Positions 35,615 to 45,833 of a stretch of 64,000 nucleotides of DNA are shown here, piece by piece. Positions within the stretch are counted from its first letter, which is position 1; every line of letters begins with the position of its first letter. The notes under the pieces were generated by a model, which saw only the letters and a program-made list of their open reading frames with translations, was not told the origin of the DNA and ran no database searches. This DNA is from Bacillus sp. V59.32b. Lineage in GTDB: Bacteria > Bacillota > Bacilli > Bacillales > DSM-1321. The stretch spans positions 62,001-126,000 of the forward strand of contig NZ_QVTC01000014.1 of the NCBI RefSeq assembly GCF_003429085.1, read 5' to 3'. A program made the position numbers and the translations under genes.

Positions 35615-36517
35615 ATGACTAGTGAGAACTCTTCCCTACACTCTTTTATCGAATACTTACAAATTGAAAAAAACTGCTCGCAATATACAATCGACCATTA
35701 TACACGAGATATTAATGAATTTCTTATGTTCATGTCTGAACAAGGAATCGAAAATTTGCGGGCGGTTGAGTATTTTGACGCCAGATTATACCTTACAAAG
35801 CTGTATGGCGACAATCTTTCCAAGCGCTCAATTGCCAGAAAGACATCGTGCCTGCGAAGCTTTTATAAATTTATGATGCGGGAAAATCTGGTAACAGAGA
35901 ATCCTTTTGCCCTCGTTTCACTGCCCAAAAAGGACCAAATGCTTCCAAGGTTCATGTACGAGGAGGAACTTAACACTCTTTTCGCTTCGCTCAACAAGGA
36001 TACACCGCTCGGCTTAAGGGATTCCGCCCTGTTAGAGCTTCTTTATGCCACGGGTATTCGGGTCAGCGAATGCTGTGCTATTCAGATGCAGGATATCGAT
36101 TTTTCCCTTGGAATGATTCTGGTTCACGGCAAAGGAAAAAAGGATCGTTACGTACCATTAGGCAATTTTGCTGAACAAGCCATCCAGATTTACATAAAAG
36201 CAGGCAGAGGACAGCTGCAGGATGGCAAGAACAAATCTCATTCTCATTTATTCGTCAACTTTCGCGGCGACGCTTTAACTCCAAGAGGAGTCCGTTATAT
36301 TTTAAATGGATTGATTAAAAAGGCAACTGGAGATGGCAGCTTGCACCCGCATATGCTCCGCCATTCCTTCGCTACACACTTATTAAACAACGGAGCTGAC
36401 CTGCGGACAGTCCAGGAATTGTTGGGCCATTCTAACATTTCTTCCACGCAGATTTATACTCATGTAACGAAGGAGCAGCTGCGAAAAGTATATAATGCCT
36501 CTCATCCTCGGGCATAA
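35615..36517 (+). CDS. xerC: Tyrosine recombinase XerC (CodV)
   Basis: Resolves chromosome dimers at dif with its partner XerD (RipX). 300 residues: N-terminal SAM-like DNA-binding domain (1-100) and C-terminal catalytic domain with Arg149 (ATGIRVSE), Lys173 region (HGKGKKDR), His246 and Arg249 (HPHMLRH), His272 (LLGHSN) and nucleophile Tyr281 (IYTHV). ATG at 35615 follows GGGGGTGA; the GTG at 35606 is part of that site. First gene of the codV-clpQ-clpY-codY operon. Confidence 0.96.
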   Translation: MTSENSSLHSFIEYLQIEKNCSQYTIDHYTRDINEFLMFMSEQGIENLRAVEYFDARLYLTKLYGDNLSKRSIARKTSCLRSFYKFMMRENLVTENPFALVSLPKKDQMLPRFMYEEELNTLFASLNKDTPLGLRDSALLELLYATGIRVSECCAIQMQDIDFSLGMILVHGKGKKDRYVPLGNFAEQAIQIYIKAGRGQLQDGKNKSHSHLFVNFRGDALTPRGVRYILNGLIKKATGDGSLHPHMLRHSFATHLLNNGADLRTVQELLGHSNISSTQIYTHVTKEQLRKVYNASHPRA

Positions 36518-36540
36518 TCGCTTTCTGAAAGGAGACTTTT

Positions 36541-37083
36541 ATGAGTAATTTTCATGCAACGACTATTTTCGCGGTCCACCATAAGGGTGAATACGCCATG
36601 TCAGGTGACGGACAGGTGACATTGGGCAACGCTGTTGTGATGAAACACACAGCAAGAAAAGTACGAAGGATCTTTAATGGAAATGTGCTTGCTGGTTTTG
36701 CCGGATCTGTTGCTGACGCGTTTACATTATTTGAATTATTTGAAGCCAAATTGGAAGAGTATAACGGCAATTTGCAGCGCGCGGCCGTGGAACTGGCGAA
36801 ACAGTGGCGCAGTGACACTGTACTCCGAAAGCTGGAAGCGATGCTCATCGTTATGAATAAAGAAGATTTGTTGCTAGTTTCCGGCACGGGCGAAGTCATT
36901 GAACCGGATGATGGGATTCTAGCAATCGGTTCAGGCGGCAACTATGCACTTTCAGCCGGAAGAGCCTTGAAGCGTTTTTCAGGCGACCACTTAACCGCTA
37001 AAGAAATTGCACAGGCATCCCTTCAAATAGCAGCCGAGATTTGTGTGTATACTAATACGAATATTATCGTCGAAGAGTTGTAA
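36541..37083 (+). CDS. hslV: ATP-dependent protease subunit HslV (ClpQ)
   Basis: Proteolytic chamber subunit of the HslUV (CodWX) protease. 180 residues. The proteasome-beta-like fold is shown by [23 protein letters not shown] and [14 protein letters not shown]. As in B. subtilis ClpQ, a short MSNFHA stretch precedes the TTIFAV that is N-terminal in most HslV; the Bacillus enzyme is reported to use its N-terminal serine instead. ATG at 36541 follows AAAGGAG. 18 bases before hslU. Confidence 0.95.
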   Translation: MSNFHATTIFAVHHKGEYAMSGDGQVTLGNAVVMKHTARKVRRIFNGNVLAGFAGSVADAFTLFELFEAKLEEYNGNLQRAAVELAKQWRSDTVLRKLEAMLIVMNKEDLLLVSGTGEVIEPDDGILAIGSGGNYALSAGRALKRFSGDHLTAKEIAQASLQIAAEICVYTNTNIIVEEL

Positions 37084-37101
37084 ACGAAAGGAGTGGCAGG
37101 T

Positions 37102-38514
37102 ATGCAAGGCAATAAAACTAATCTAACTCCAAGACAGATTGTCGAGAAGCTGGATCAATATATTGTAGGGCAGAATGATGCAAAGCGCGCGGTGGCGGTT
37201 GCGCTGCGCAATCGCTACCGCCGCAGTTTGCTGGATGACCGGCTTCGGGATGAGGTGGTACCGAAGAATATTTTGATGATCGGCCCGACCGGAGTTGGGA
37301 AGACCGAGATCGCGCGGCGTATGGCTAAATTGGTAGGAGCGCCTTTCGTTAAGGTGGAAGCTACGAAATTTACCGAGGTCGGATATGTGGGCAGAGATGT
37401 GGAATCCATGGTACGCGACCTTGTGGAAACGTCCGGCCGTTTAGTCAAGGAAGAAAAGAAAGCGAGCGTCATGGAACTCGCCGCTCAAAATGCTAATAAG
37501 AGACTTGTAGAGCTTCTCGTTCCCTCGGCAAAGAAACAGAATAATTTCAAGAATCCGTTGGAAGTATTTTTTGGTGGAGGTAATAACGGGCAAGCGGAAA
37601 ATGACACGAGCAACGATGAAGAATTAAATCTGAAACAAAGAAGAACGATTGTGGAAGATAAGCTGTTAAAAGGCGAATTGGAGAATGAGGTTATCACTGT
37701 TGAAGTGGAGGAACAGCAGTCGTCCATGTTCGATATGCTCCAGGGTTCTGGCATGGAGCAGATGGGCATGAATATGCAGGACGCTTTAGGCAGCTTGATG
37801 CCAAAGAAAAAGAAAAAGCGTAAACTGAAGGTTAGCGAAGCCCGGACTGTGCTTACGAATGAAGAAGCATCCAAGCTCATCGACATGGATGAAGTGACCC
37901 AGGAAGCGGTTCTCCGCGCAGAACAAACAGGTATCATCTTTATCGATGAAATTGATAAAATCGCCAGCAAACAATCAGGAGGCTCGTCGGCTGATGTTTC
38001 AAGAGAAGGCGTTCAACGCGACATTCTGCCAATCGTCGAAGGATCGACGGTCGTAACCAAGTATGGCTCAGTTAAAACAGACCATATTTTATTTATGGCA
38101 GCCGGGGCATTCCATATGGCTAAGCCTTCCGATTTAATCCCTGAATTGCAGGGAAGGTTCCCGATCAGGGTAGAACTAAAAAAACTGACCGTCGAAGACT
38201 TTGTCCGTATTTTGCATGAACCGGATAATGCCTTATTAAAGCAATATGTGGCATTATTGGAAACTGAAGGTATAGAAATTGAATTTTCTGACGATGCTAT
38301 TAATAAGATTGCCGAAGTGGCATTTGAAGTGAATCAGAATACGGATAACATTGGCGCAAGAAGACTGCATACGATTATGGAGAGGCTGCTGGAGGATTTA
38401 TCCTTTGAGGCGCCTGATATTACAATGGAGAAAATTACAATTACGCCGCAGTATGTGGAAGAAAAACTTGGTTCGATTTCGAGAAACAAAGATTTAAGCC
38501 AGTTTATTTTGTAA
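37102..38514 (+). CDS. hslU: ATP-dependent protease ATPase subunit HslU (ClpY)
   Basis: AAA+ unfoldase that feeds HslV. 470 residues. Walker A GPTGVGKT at 61-68, Walker [12 protein letters not shown], the pore-type [11 protein letters not shown], and a long intermediate domain (about 105-245) rich in charged residues. The conserved C-terminus ends DLSQFIL, which activates HslV. ATG at 37102 follows AAAGGAGTGG; the GTG at 37093 overlaps that site. Confidence 0.97.
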   Translation: MQGNKTNLTPRQIVEKLDQYIVGQNDAKRAVAVALRNRYRRSLLDDRLRDEVVPKNILMIGPTGVGKTEIARRMAKLVGAPFVKVEATKFTEVGYVGRDVESMVRDLVETSGRLVKEEKKASVMELAAQNANKRLVELLVPSAKKQNNFKNPLEVFFGGGNNGQAENDTSNDEELNLKQRRTIVEDKLLKGELENEVITVEVEEQQSSMFDMLQGSGMEQMGMNMQDALGSLMPKKKKKRKLKVSEARTVLTNEEASKLIDMDEVTQEAVLRAEQTGIIFIDEIDKIASKQSGGSSADVSREGVQRDILPIVEGSTVVTKYGSVKTDHILFMAAGAFHMAKPSDLIPELQGRFPIRVELKKLTVEDFVRILHEPDNALLKQYVALLETEGIEIEFSDDAINKIAEVAFEVNQNTDNIGARRLHTIMERLLEDLSFEAPDITMEKITITPQYVEEKLGSISRNKDLSQFIL

Positions 38515-38581
38515 CTGTCGCTTCCATAATTATTTGTTAAAATAATATAGTATTTAGGTTTTATTAGGAGGAAATTTTGTA

Positions 38582-39361
38582 ATGGATTTATTAGGAAAAA
38601 CAAGAAAGATTAATGCTATGCTTCAAAACACTGCTGGCAAACCTGTTAATTTTAAAGAAATGGCAGAAAGCCTTAGTGATGTAATTGAATCAAATGTTTT
38701 TGTCGTATCTAGACGAGGAAAGCTTTTGGGATTTGCCATCAACCAGCAAATTGAAAATGAACGTATGGTCCAAATGCTAGAAGACAGACAATTTCCGGAA
38801 GAGTATACGAAAAACCTGTTCAATGTCCAGGAAACATCTTCAAATCTCGACATTAATAGTGAGTACACAGCGTTTCCGATTGAGAATAAGGAATTGTTCG
38901 CAAGCGGTCTGACAACGGTCGTGCCGATTATCGGCGGGGGCGAACGCCTCGGTACATTAATCCTCGCCCGTCTACAGGAAAAGTTTCATGATGATGATCT
39001 GATTCTTGCAGAATACGGCGCAACAGTCGTGGGAATGGAAATTCTTCGTGAAAAATCGGAAGAAATTGAGGAACAAGCAAGAAGCAAGGCAGTGGTGCAA
39101 ATGGCAATCAGTTCACTTTCTTACAGTGAACTTGAGGCAATTGAACATATTTTTGAAGAATTAAAAGGCAACGAAGGTCTCCTTGTTGCTTCAAAAATTG
39201 CAGACAGAGTCGGAATTACCCGCTCAGTAATCGTCAACGCCTTGAGAAAACTAGAAAGCGCCGGTGTCATTGAATCTCGTTCATTGGGTATGAAAGGAAC
39301 GTATATCAAGGTTCTGAACGATAAGTTTCTCATTGAATTGGAGAAGCTAAAAAACAATTAA
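38582..39361 (+). CDS. codY: Global transcription repressor CodY
   Basis: GTP- and branched-chain-amino-acid-sensing repressor of starvation, motility and metabolic genes. 259 residues. GAF ligand domain (about 1-150) with [13 protein letters not shown], and a winged helix near 200-230 ([20 protein letters not shown]). ATG at 38582 follows TAGGAGG. No convincing promoter in the 67-base gap after hslU, so it is probably read from the xerC operon. Just before the flagellar operon, a known CodY target in B. subtilis. Confidence 0.98.
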   Translation: MDLLGKTRKINAMLQNTAGKPVNFKEMAESLSDVIESNVFVVSRRGKLLGFAINQQIENERMVQMLEDRQFPEEYTKNLFNVQETSSNLDINSEYTAFPIENKELFASGLTTVVPIIGGGERLGTLILARLQEKFHDDDLILAEYGATVVGMEILREKSEEIEEQARSKAVVQMAISSLSYSELEAIEHIFEELKGNEGLLVASKIADRVGITRSVIVNALRKLESAGVIESRSLGMKGTYIKVLNDKFLIELEKLKNN

Positions 39362-39369
39362 TAATCAGT

Positions 39370-39408
39370 AAAAGACAGTCCCTGTATGATTAGGGACTGT
39401 CTTTTTTT
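39370..39408 (+). terminator. Rho-independent terminator after codY
   Basis: A perfect 13-base stem, AAAGACAGTCCCT (39371-39383) with AGGGACTGTCTTT (39392-39404), then further T. It separates codY from the flagellar operon. Confidence 0.92.
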
Positions 39409-39652
39409 GATGGAAAGGAAGTATAAAACTTTCCTATCCGCCTAATGTAACTACGTCTCTGTCTTCGCCTTATAAGGATCGCAAATCGGCAAGTTTTTTG
39501 CAGCTGAACAGATGCGATTACACCTCATTGTACTTAAGAGGCAAGCCTATAACGAATGTTTTTAGTCTATATAGGTCTATAGACATATAAAGCTTGCAAA
39601 AAAATGAAATTTATTGTTACTCCTTAGGAATTTTACCTTTTTTTAACGTATT

Positions 39653-39682
39653 TTGACTTGTTTTTAGAAGGAGAAATAGTAT
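39653..39682 (+). promoter_or_regulatory. Candidate promoter of the flagellar operon, distal
   Basis: TTGACT (39653-39658), 18-base spacer, TAGTAT (39677-39682). It would give a leader of about 180 bases. Confidence 0.5.
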
Positions 39683-39773
39683 GATAATCCTTACAGGATA
39701 AAACCTGACAGAAATCGACAAAAATAGGACTTTTAGCATGGTTTGTTTTGTCGAGACTGCATAGACAGACGGT

Positions 39774-39802
39774 TTGTTATTCATTACAATAGTTACTAGA
39801 TT
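39774..39802 (+). promoter_or_regulatory. Candidate promoter of the flagellar operon, proximal
   Basis: TTGTTA (39774-39779), 17-base spacer, TAGATT (39797-39802). Weaker than the distal one. Confidence 0.35.
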
Positions 39803-39870
39803 ATGTTTATTATGTTACAGGTTGAGTTATATGTAATATTTTTCATTGCTTATAAGGGGTGAACGCTTAT

Positions 39871-40266
39871 ATGAGTCTATTTTCGGGTACGATCCAATCA
39901 CTTGAAAATGCTTTGAATTATTCGAGTACAAAACAGAAAGTTATTTCACAAAACATCGCCAATGCTGATACACCACATTATAAAGCGAAAGATGTCAGGT
40001 TTAATAGCTCATTCCAAAATGAGCTCGAGTCATCCATTAACGCATATCGGACAGATAACAGACATTATGACTTTAAGATCAAGCCTACTACTCATTCAGG
40101 ACTGATTACAAAAAACAATATGCAGTATAACAATAACGGAAACAGTGTGGATGTGGACCAGGAAATGAGTGATCTGGCTACAAACCAAATCTATTATAAT
40201 GCGGTAACTGACAGGATAAGCGGGAAGTTTCAATCCATGCAGAACGTAATAAGGGGTGGTAAGTAA
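39871..40266 (+). CDS. flgB: Flagellar basal-body rod protein FlgB
   Basis: Proximal rod subunit exported by the flagellar type III system. 131 residues. Starts MSLFSGTIQSLENAL and has the rod-family motif SQNIANADTPHYKAKDVRF (about 30-48). ATG at 39871 follows AAGGGGTGA; the GTG at 39859 lies in that site. First gene of the operon; its stop overlaps flgC by one base. Confidence 0.96.
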   Translation: MSLFSGTIQSLENALNYSSTKQKVISQNIANADTPHYKAKDVRFNSSFQNELESSINAYRTDNRHYDFKIKPTTHSGLITKNNMQYNNNGNSVDVDQEMSDLATNQIYYNAVTDRISGKFQSMQNVIRGGK

Positions 40267-40730
40267 TGGGCATGTTTACAGGCATGAACACGACAGCATC
40301 TGCTTTAACAGCGCAACGCCTTAGAATGGATGTCATTTCTTCAAACATGGCGAACGCAGATTCATCGAGAGCAAGAATGGTTGGTCCTGATACATGGGAG
40401 CCATACCGGAGAAAGTCAGTTGTTCTCCAGCCTAACGAAGGCAGTTTTTCTAATTTTCTACATACAGCTATTGGCAGTAAAGGATCAAACACTGTCGGCA
40501 ATGGTGTCAGAGTGTCCAGGATAGAGGAAGACGAGACTACACCATTTAAACTGATATACGATCCTGAGCATCCGGATGCTAATGCGGAAGGCTATGTACA
40601 AATGCCAAATGTAGACCCCTTGAGGGAAATGGTGGACTTAATGAGTGCTACTCGTTCCTATGAAGCGAACGTTACGGTTTTTAATGCATCTAAGGGCATG
40701 ATGATGAAGGCACTTGAAATAGGCAGATAG
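40266..40730 (+). CDS. flgC: Flagellar basal-body rod protein FlgC
   Basis: Proximal rod subunit. 154 residues, typical length. N-terminal rod motif MDVISSNMANADSSR and C-terminal YVQMPNVDPLREMVDLMSATRSYEANVTV, which form the coiled rod helices. ATG at 40266 shares its A with the flgB stop. Confidence 0.97.
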   Translation: MGMFTGMNTTASALTAQRLRMDVISSNMANADSSRARMVGPDTWEPYRRKSVVLQPNEGSFSNFLHTAIGSKGSNTVGNGVRVSRIEEDETTPFKLIYDPEHPDANAEGYVQMPNVDPLREMVDLMSATRSYEANVTVFNASKGMMMKALEIGR

Positions 40731-40747
40731 GATAGGAGATGGATAAT

Positions 40748-41059
40748 ATGCAAGGAATTACCTTTACTCCAGCGAACGGGGTTTTTACGACAAATACTGA
40801 GGGTGCACAGACCCGCCCATATACACCATACGAAGCTCAGCAAAGTTTTGCGTCCGCATTAAAGGAATCTATTAATAAAGTAAATGAAGCACAAGGCGCT
40901 TCTGATCAAGTAACTGAAAGGATGGCAAGAGGCGAGAATGTCGATTTGCATCAGGTAATGATCGCGTCCCAGAAGTCGAGTATAACGATGTCCGCAGCTT
41001 TAGAGGTTCGGAATAAAGTAGTCGAAGCTTATCAGGAAATGATGAGAATGAGCATTTAG
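40748..41059 (+). CDS. fliE: Flagellar hook-basal body protein FliE
   Basis: Adaptor between the MS ring and the rod. 103 residues. C-terminal helix motif VDLHQVMIASQKSSITMSAALEVRNK-like region (about 60-90) is diagnostic. ATG at 40748 lies nine bases after AGGAG (40734-40738); the ATG at 40739 abuts it. A 74-base gap without a clear hairpin separates it from fliF. Confidence 0.95.
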   Translation: MQGITFTPANGVFTTNTEGAQTRPYTPYEAQQSFASALKESINKVNEAQGASDQVTERMARGENVDLHQVMIASQKSSITMSAALEVRNKVVEAYQEMMRMSI

Positions 41060-41133
41060 GTTTCATCTTAAAAAACCTCAGATGGATGATTAAAGAAGAT
41101 GATGAAATTAGATAGATTAACCGGGGGATTAGG

Positions 41134-42723
41134 ATGAATGAAGCGTTAGTGAATATAAAGAACAAAATTACGGGTTTTTGGGGAAGCCGAAGCAGAGCAA
41201 TCCAGTTTCTAATTATCGGATCAGCCGTTCTTATCGTATTAATAATCATTTTGGCTTCTTTCCTGGCATCCAGAACTACAATGGTTCCTTTATACAGCGA
41301 CTTGTCACCATCGGAAACCGGCAGCATTAAAGAGAACCTTGATGGCAGGGGAATACAGTCTGAAATCACCGATGAAGGCAAGACGATAAAAGTACCTGAG
41401 GAAAGTGTTGATACGCTGAAGGTGGAGCTTGCGGCAGAGGGAATCCCGAAGTCGGGAAGCATTGATTATTCTTTCTTTGGTCAAAATGCCGGAATTGGCA
41501 TGACGGAAAATGAATTCGGTGTTCTTAAATTGGATGCGATGCAGACAGAGCTGGGCTCCCTAATTAAAGGAATAGAGGGAGTCAATGATGCGAATGTCAT
41601 GATCACCCTTCCTGAAAAAGGAGTTTTCGTCAGTGATACCGCTGAAGAAGCGTCAGCGTCGATCGTGTTAAATACGAAACCTGGTTATCAGTTTGAAGAA
41701 GGCCAGATTAAATCACTATATCACCTTGTCTCAAAAAGTATCCCTAATCTGCCTACTGATAATATCGTCATTATGAACCAAGATTTTGAGTATTTTGACT
41801 TAGAAAATAAAAATAATTCTGAATCGGGTGCCTCCTTTACTTCACAGCATGAGATTAAAAAGGAAATTGAACGCGATATTCAAAGGCAAGTTCAGAATAT
41901 GCTCGGCACATTGATGGGCAGAGAAAAGGTTGTAGTTTCGGTTACAGCAGACGTGGATTTCACTCAGGAAAACAGGGAAGAAAATCTTGTAACGCCTGTC
42001 GACGAAGAAAACATGGAAGGCATCGCAATATCTGCACAACGAATAAATGAAACATACACCGGCACAGGCAATCCGGTCGGTGGCAATCCACAGGCTGAAG
42101 ATCCTGCCGATGCACTTGGCGGCACGTACCAGGCGGGAACGGATGGCAACGGGGATTATGAACGGGTCGAAGAGACCATCAATAATGAAGTGAACAGAAT
42201 AAAAAAGCAAATTGTCGAAAGTCCGTATAAAGTCAATGATTTGGGGATACAGGTTATGGTCGAACCTCCAACACCGGATGATCCTGCCACCCTTCCACAG
42301 GAAAGCATTGATGATATTGAACAAGTACTAAGCACGATCGTTCGGACAACGATTGCTAAAGATGAAGTAAACGCGGAATTGACGGAAGAACAGATAAACC
42401 AAAAGATCGCTGTCTCTGTACAACCATTTAACGGTAAAGTCGACTTCAACCAGGAACAAGAATCGGCCCTGCCGCTTTGGGTATATATCGTGGGTGGAGT
42501 TTTGGCGCTGGTAATCATTATTCTTATCGTTTTATTTATCCGTTCAAGACGAAGAGATGAATATGAAGAGGAAATCATTGAAGAAGAAATCATTCAAGTT
42601 CAGGATTTAACTGAAGAACAAGAAACAGAATCCAGTCTCAAGCGAAAGCAGCTGGAAAAAATGGCAAGAGAAAAACCGGACGAATTTGCGAAATTGTTGC
42701 GAAGCTGGATAGCTGAAGACTAG
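41134..42723 (+). CDS. fliF: Flagellar MS-ring protein FliF
   Basis: Forms the MS ring in the cytoplasmic membrane. 529 residues. One membrane helix near 24-46 (FLIIGSAVLIVLIIILASFL), periplasmic ring-building domains, a glycine- and proline-rich loop near 310-345, a second membrane helix near 450-470 (WVYIVGGVLALVIIILIVLF) and an acidic cytoplasmic tail that binds FliG (ending LLRSWIAED). ATG at 41134 follows GGGGGATTAGG. Confidence 0.97.
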   Translation: MNEALVNIKNKITGFWGSRSRAIQFLIIGSAVLIVLIIILASFLASRTTMVPLYSDLSPSETGSIKENLDGRGIQSEITDEGKTIKVPEESVDTLKVELAAEGIPKSGSIDYSFFGQNAGIGMTENEFGVLKLDAMQTELGSLIKGIEGVNDANVMITLPEKGVFVSDTAEEASASIVLNTKPGYQFEEGQIKSLYHLVSKSIPNLPTDNIVIMNQDFEYFDLENKNNSESGASFTSQHEIKKEIERDIQRQVQNMLGTLMGREKVVVSVTADVDFTQENREENLVTPVDEENMEGIAISAQRINETYTGTGNPVGGNPQAEDPADALGGTYQAGTDGNGDYERVEETINNEVNRIKKQIVESPYKVNDLGIQVMVEPPTPDDPATLPQESIDDIEQVLSTIVRTTIAKDEVNAELTEEQINQKIAVSVQPFNGKVDFNQEQESALPLWVYIVGGVLALVIIILIVLFIRSRRRDEYEEEIIEEEIIQVQDLTEEQETESSLKRKQLEKMAREKPDEFAKLLRSWIAED

Positions 42724-42735
42724 GAGGAAATGAAG

Positions 42736-43755
42736 TTGACAGACAGAAAGAAAAAAGGCGGACTTACAGGGAAACAAAAAGCGGCCATTCTACTCATTTC
42801 CCTTGGTCCGGACGTCTCTGCATCTGTTTACAAGCATCTTTCAGAGGAAGAGATTGAAAGGCTTACACTAGAAATCTCAGGGGTAAGAAAAGTAGACTCC
42901 GCAGAAAAAGAAGGGGTTTTAGAAGAGTTTCACAACATTGCGCTTGCTCAGGATTTTATTACCCAAGGCGGAATTGGTTATGCCAAGCAGGTATTAGAAA
43001 AAGCTCTTGGTACTGATCAGGCTTCAGCGATTATTAACCGCCTGACTTCATCCTTGCAGGTCAGACCCTTTGATTTTGCCCGAAAAGCTGATCCGTCACA
43101 AATTTTGAATTTTATTCAGAATGAACATCCGCAAACGATCGCTTTGATTTTATCATACCTGGATCCTGAACAGTCTGGGCAGATCCTTTCAGAATTACCG
43201 CAGGAAGTTCAGGCTGATATTGCCAGGAGAATCGCAATTATGGACGGCACATCTCTGGAGATCATTAATGAAGTAGAACAGATATTGGAGAGAAAGCTTT
43301 CTGCCACTGTCACCCATGATTACACCCAAACCGGGGGAATTGAAGCAGTCGTTGATGTGTTGAATGGCGTTGACCGCGCGACTGAAAGGACAATCCTCGA
43401 TGCATTAGAGATTCAGGATCCTGAATTGGCGGAAGAAATCAAAAAACGGATGTTTGTCTTTGAAGATATCGTCACTCTTGACGGACGGGCGATTCAGCGG
43501 GTCATTCGTGACTCTGAAAATGATGACCTTAGACTGGCGCTTAAGGTTGCCAGCGATGAGGTCAAGGAAATCGTCTTTAAGAATATGTCTAAACGGATGG
43601 TAGATACATTCGAAGAAGAAATGGAATACATGGGCCCTGTCCGACTCCGTGATGTGGAAGAAGCGCAGTCCCGTATCGTTGCCGTGATACGTCGTTTGGA
43701 AGAAGCAGGTGAAATCGTGATCGCTCGAGGCGGAGGAGATGATATCATTGTCTAG
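42736..43755 (+). CDS. fliG: Flagellar motor switch protein FliG
   Basis: Rotor protein that interacts with MotA to generate torque. 339 residues. N-domain LTGKQKAAILLISLG, middle domain with EHPQTIALILSYL, and the C-terminal torque helix region with GPVRLRDVEEAQSRIV. The TTG at 42736 lies eight bases after AGGAGG (42722-42727); the ATG at 42730 is only two bases away, so TTG is preferred, with some doubt. It overlaps fliH by eight bases. Confidence 0.96.
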   Translation: MTDRKKKGGLTGKQKAAILLISLGPDVSASVYKHLSEEEIERLTLEISGVRKVDSAEKEGVLEEFHNIALAQDFITQGGIGYAKQVLEKALGTDQASAIINRLTSSLQVRPFDFARKADPSQILNFIQNEHPQTIALILSYLDPEQSGQILSELPQEVQADIARRIAIMDGTSLEIINEVEQILERKLSATVTHDYTQTGGIEAVVDVLNGVDRATERTILDALEIQDPELAEEIKKRMFVFEDIVTLDGRAIQRVIRDSENDDLRLALKVASDEVKEIVFKNMSKRMVDTFEEEMEYMGPVRLRDVEEAQSRIVAVIRRLEEAGEIVIARGGGDDIIV

Positions 43756-44515
43756 GATTATCAAGTCACCGAATGCAAATGCGGCCTGCGATCATAAAAA
43801 ACAAATTAAAATCCGCAGCTTCGATTTTCTTTTCCAGGACGCATATCCGGAAACGAACCAGACCATCCATGAAATTGACACAAGAAAAATACTCGACGAG
43901 GCCCATTCGGAAGCTGAAGCGATCATTCGAGATGCAAGGCAACAAGCTGAACAAATAATGGAGCAGGCCAAAGTCGCTCGTGAGCATTTTGAACAAGTAG
44001 AGAAACAGCAATTGATTCAAGAAGCTCGCGAGCAAGGTTTCAATGAAGGAATGGAATTTGGGAAACAGAAAGGCTATGACGAATGCACGGCTTCCATTAA
44101 CCATGCCAAAGAAATCGTAATTGCTTCTAAGAATGATTATCAAACGAATATCGAAGCATCAGAAGGAACGATTTTGGAGCTCGGCATAAAGGTGGCTGAA
44201 CAGATTATCGGCACCAAATTGCAAGAATCAGGGGATGTGTATCTGTCTATCGTAAGGCAAGCAGTAAAAAAGACGAGAGATCATCGGGAACTGCAGCTCC
44301 ACGTACATCCGACCTATTATGAGTATATTCTTACCCAGAAGGAAGAACTGATTTCCTTATTCCCGAAAGAGACGGAGTTTTATATTTATCCGGATCAAGA
44401 TTTGGGAGAAAACGACTGTATCATCGAATCGACGCATGGCCGAATTGACGCGGGCGTAGATAGTCAACTGGCGGAAATCAAGCAGAAACTTTTTGATTTG
44501 CTGGAAGGGGAGTAA
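43748..44515 (+). CDS. fliH: Flagellar assembly protein FliH
   Basis: Regulator and stator of the export ATPase FliI. 255 residues. A long coiled coil rich in glutamine and glutamate (about 45-125, ARQQAEQIMEQAKVAREHFE) with GX3G-like glycines in the N-terminal half, and a C-terminal FliH/V-ATPase E-like domain. TTG at 43748 lies eight bases after GGAGGAGA; an ATG at 43739 overlaps that site. Three bases before fliI. Confidence 0.92.
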   Translation: MSRIIKSPNANAACDHKKQIKIRSFDFLFQDAYPETNQTIHEIDTRKILDEAHSEAEAIIRDARQQAEQIMEQAKVAREHFEQVEKQQLIQEAREQGFNEGMEFGKQKGYDECTASINHAKEIVIASKNDYQTNIEASEGTILELGIKVAEQIIGTKLQESGDVYLSIVRQAVKKTRDHRELQLHVHPTYYEYILTQKEELISLFPKETEFYIYPDQDLGENDCIIESTHGRIDAGVDSQLAEIKQKLFDLLEGE

Positions 44516-44518
44516 AAG

Positions 44519-45829
44519 ATGAAGGCAGCGGAACTATTGCCCCTAATCGAGGACTTGGAAACCTTAAAAAAATACGGAAGAGTTAAAAGGGTTGTCGGAT
44601 TGATGATCGAGTCGCAAGGGCCTGAGAGTTCTGTCGGGGATGTATGTTATATACACACCGGCAAGAAAAAACAGATTCTCGCAGAGGTTGTCGGCTTCAG
44701 GGACGAAACCGTGATTCTTATGCCATACACAGCCGTAAGCGAAATCTCGCCGGGATGCCTTGTCGAAGCAACATCACGCTCTCTCGATATTAAGGTTGGG
44801 ACAGGGTTAATAGGTAAAGTGATCGATTCAATGGGCAATCCGCTGGATGGATCGCCGCTTCCTAAGGGCCTTGCTTCCGTTTCAACGGAGCAGGAGCCTC
44901 CCAATCCGATGCAAAGGCCGCCGATTGATGAGCCGATTGATGTCGGAGTAAGAATGATCGACAGCCTGCTCACAGTTGGCAAAGGTCAGCGTGTTGGCAT
45001 TTTTGCGGGGAGCGGAGTAGGAAAAAGCACACTTCTCGGCATGGTTGCCAGGAATACAACGGCCGATTTGAATGTCATTGGCTTGATTGGTGAACGTGGC
45101 AGAGAAGTTCGGGAATTTATTGAGAAAGATCTTGGTCCTGAAGGATTAGCAAGATCGATCGTTGTTGTCGCCACCTCTGATCAGCCGGCATTAATGAGGA
45201 TAAAAGGCGCATTAACCGCTACAGCGATTGCCGAATACTTTCGAGACAAAGGGATGAATGTCATGCTTATGATGGATTCGGTAACACGGGTGGCAATGGC
45301 TCAGCGGGAAATCGGACTGGCGGTGGGAGAGCCCCCGACAACGAAAGGATACACACCATCAGTGTTTTCAATCCTGCCACGGCTGCTTGAACGGACCGGA
45401 ACTAACCAAGCTGGCACCATTACAGCCTTTTACACCGTTTTAGTCGATGGTGATGATATGAACGAACCGATTGCTGATACAGTCCGCGGCATCCTGGATG
45501 GTCACTTTATCCTGGACAGACAGCTTGCGAATAAAGGTCAATTCCCGGCAATTAATGTTCTCAAAAGCATCAGCAGGGTTATGACTAATATCATCGACGA
45601 AAAGCATAAAAGCGCTGCGGAAAAACTAAGAGCCACGCTGTCGACATATATGGAATCAGAAGATCTAATCAACATTGGCGCGTATAAACGGGGATCGTCG
45701 GCTGATATAGACGAATCCATTACGATGCACCCGCAGATCATCTCTTTCTTAAAGCAAGGAACACATGAAAAGATGTTGAAGGACGAAAGTGTAACTACCC
45801 TTATCGAATTGATGGAAAAAGGTGAATAG
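44519..45829 (+). CDS. fliI: Flagellum-specific ATP synthase FliI
   Basis: ATPase that energises unloading of chaperoned flagellar export substrates. 436 residues, related to F1 beta. Walker A GSGVGKST near 163-170, Walker B VMLMMDSVTR, and VGEPPTTKGYTPSVF. ATG at 44519 follows AAGGGGAG. Confidence 0.97.
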   Translation: MKAAELLPLIEDLETLKKYGRVKRVVGLMIESQGPESSVGDVCYIHTGKKKQILAEVVGFRDETVILMPYTAVSEISPGCLVEATSRSLDIKVGTGLIGKVIDSMGNPLDGSPLPKGLASVSTEQEPPNPMQRPPIDEPIDVGVRMIDSLLTVGKGQRVGIFAGSGVGKSTLLGMVARNTTADLNVIGLIGERGREVREFIEKDLGPEGLARSIVVVATSDQPALMRIKGALTATAIAEYFRDKGMNVMLMMDSVTRVAMAQREIGLAVGEPPTTKGYTPSVFSILPRLLERTGTNQAGTITAFYTVLVDGDDMNEPIADTVRGILDGHFILDRQLANKGQFPAINVLKSISRVMTNIIDEKHKSAAEKLRATLSTYMESEDLINIGAYKRGSSADIDESITMHPQIISFLKQGTHEKMLKDESVTTLIELMEKGE

Positions 45830-45833
45830 TCCC

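Larger units (their letters stand above)
39409..39870 (+). other. Long leader region of the flagellar operon
   Basis: About 460 AT-rich bases without an ORF, between the codY terminator and flgB. It holds two promoter-like pairs, annotated separately, and a palindromic TCTATATAGGTCTATAGACATATA. No sigma-D promoter (TAAA-15-GCCGATAT) and no good CodY box (AATTTTCWGAAAATT) was found by eye. Length and AT content fit a regulated upstream region as in B. subtilis. Confidence 0.6.

Noticed and set aside
36541-36570. HslV N-terminus as a mis-called start
   Set aside because: The MSNFHA extension before TTIFAV is normal for Bacillus ClpQ and has a good ribosome site.
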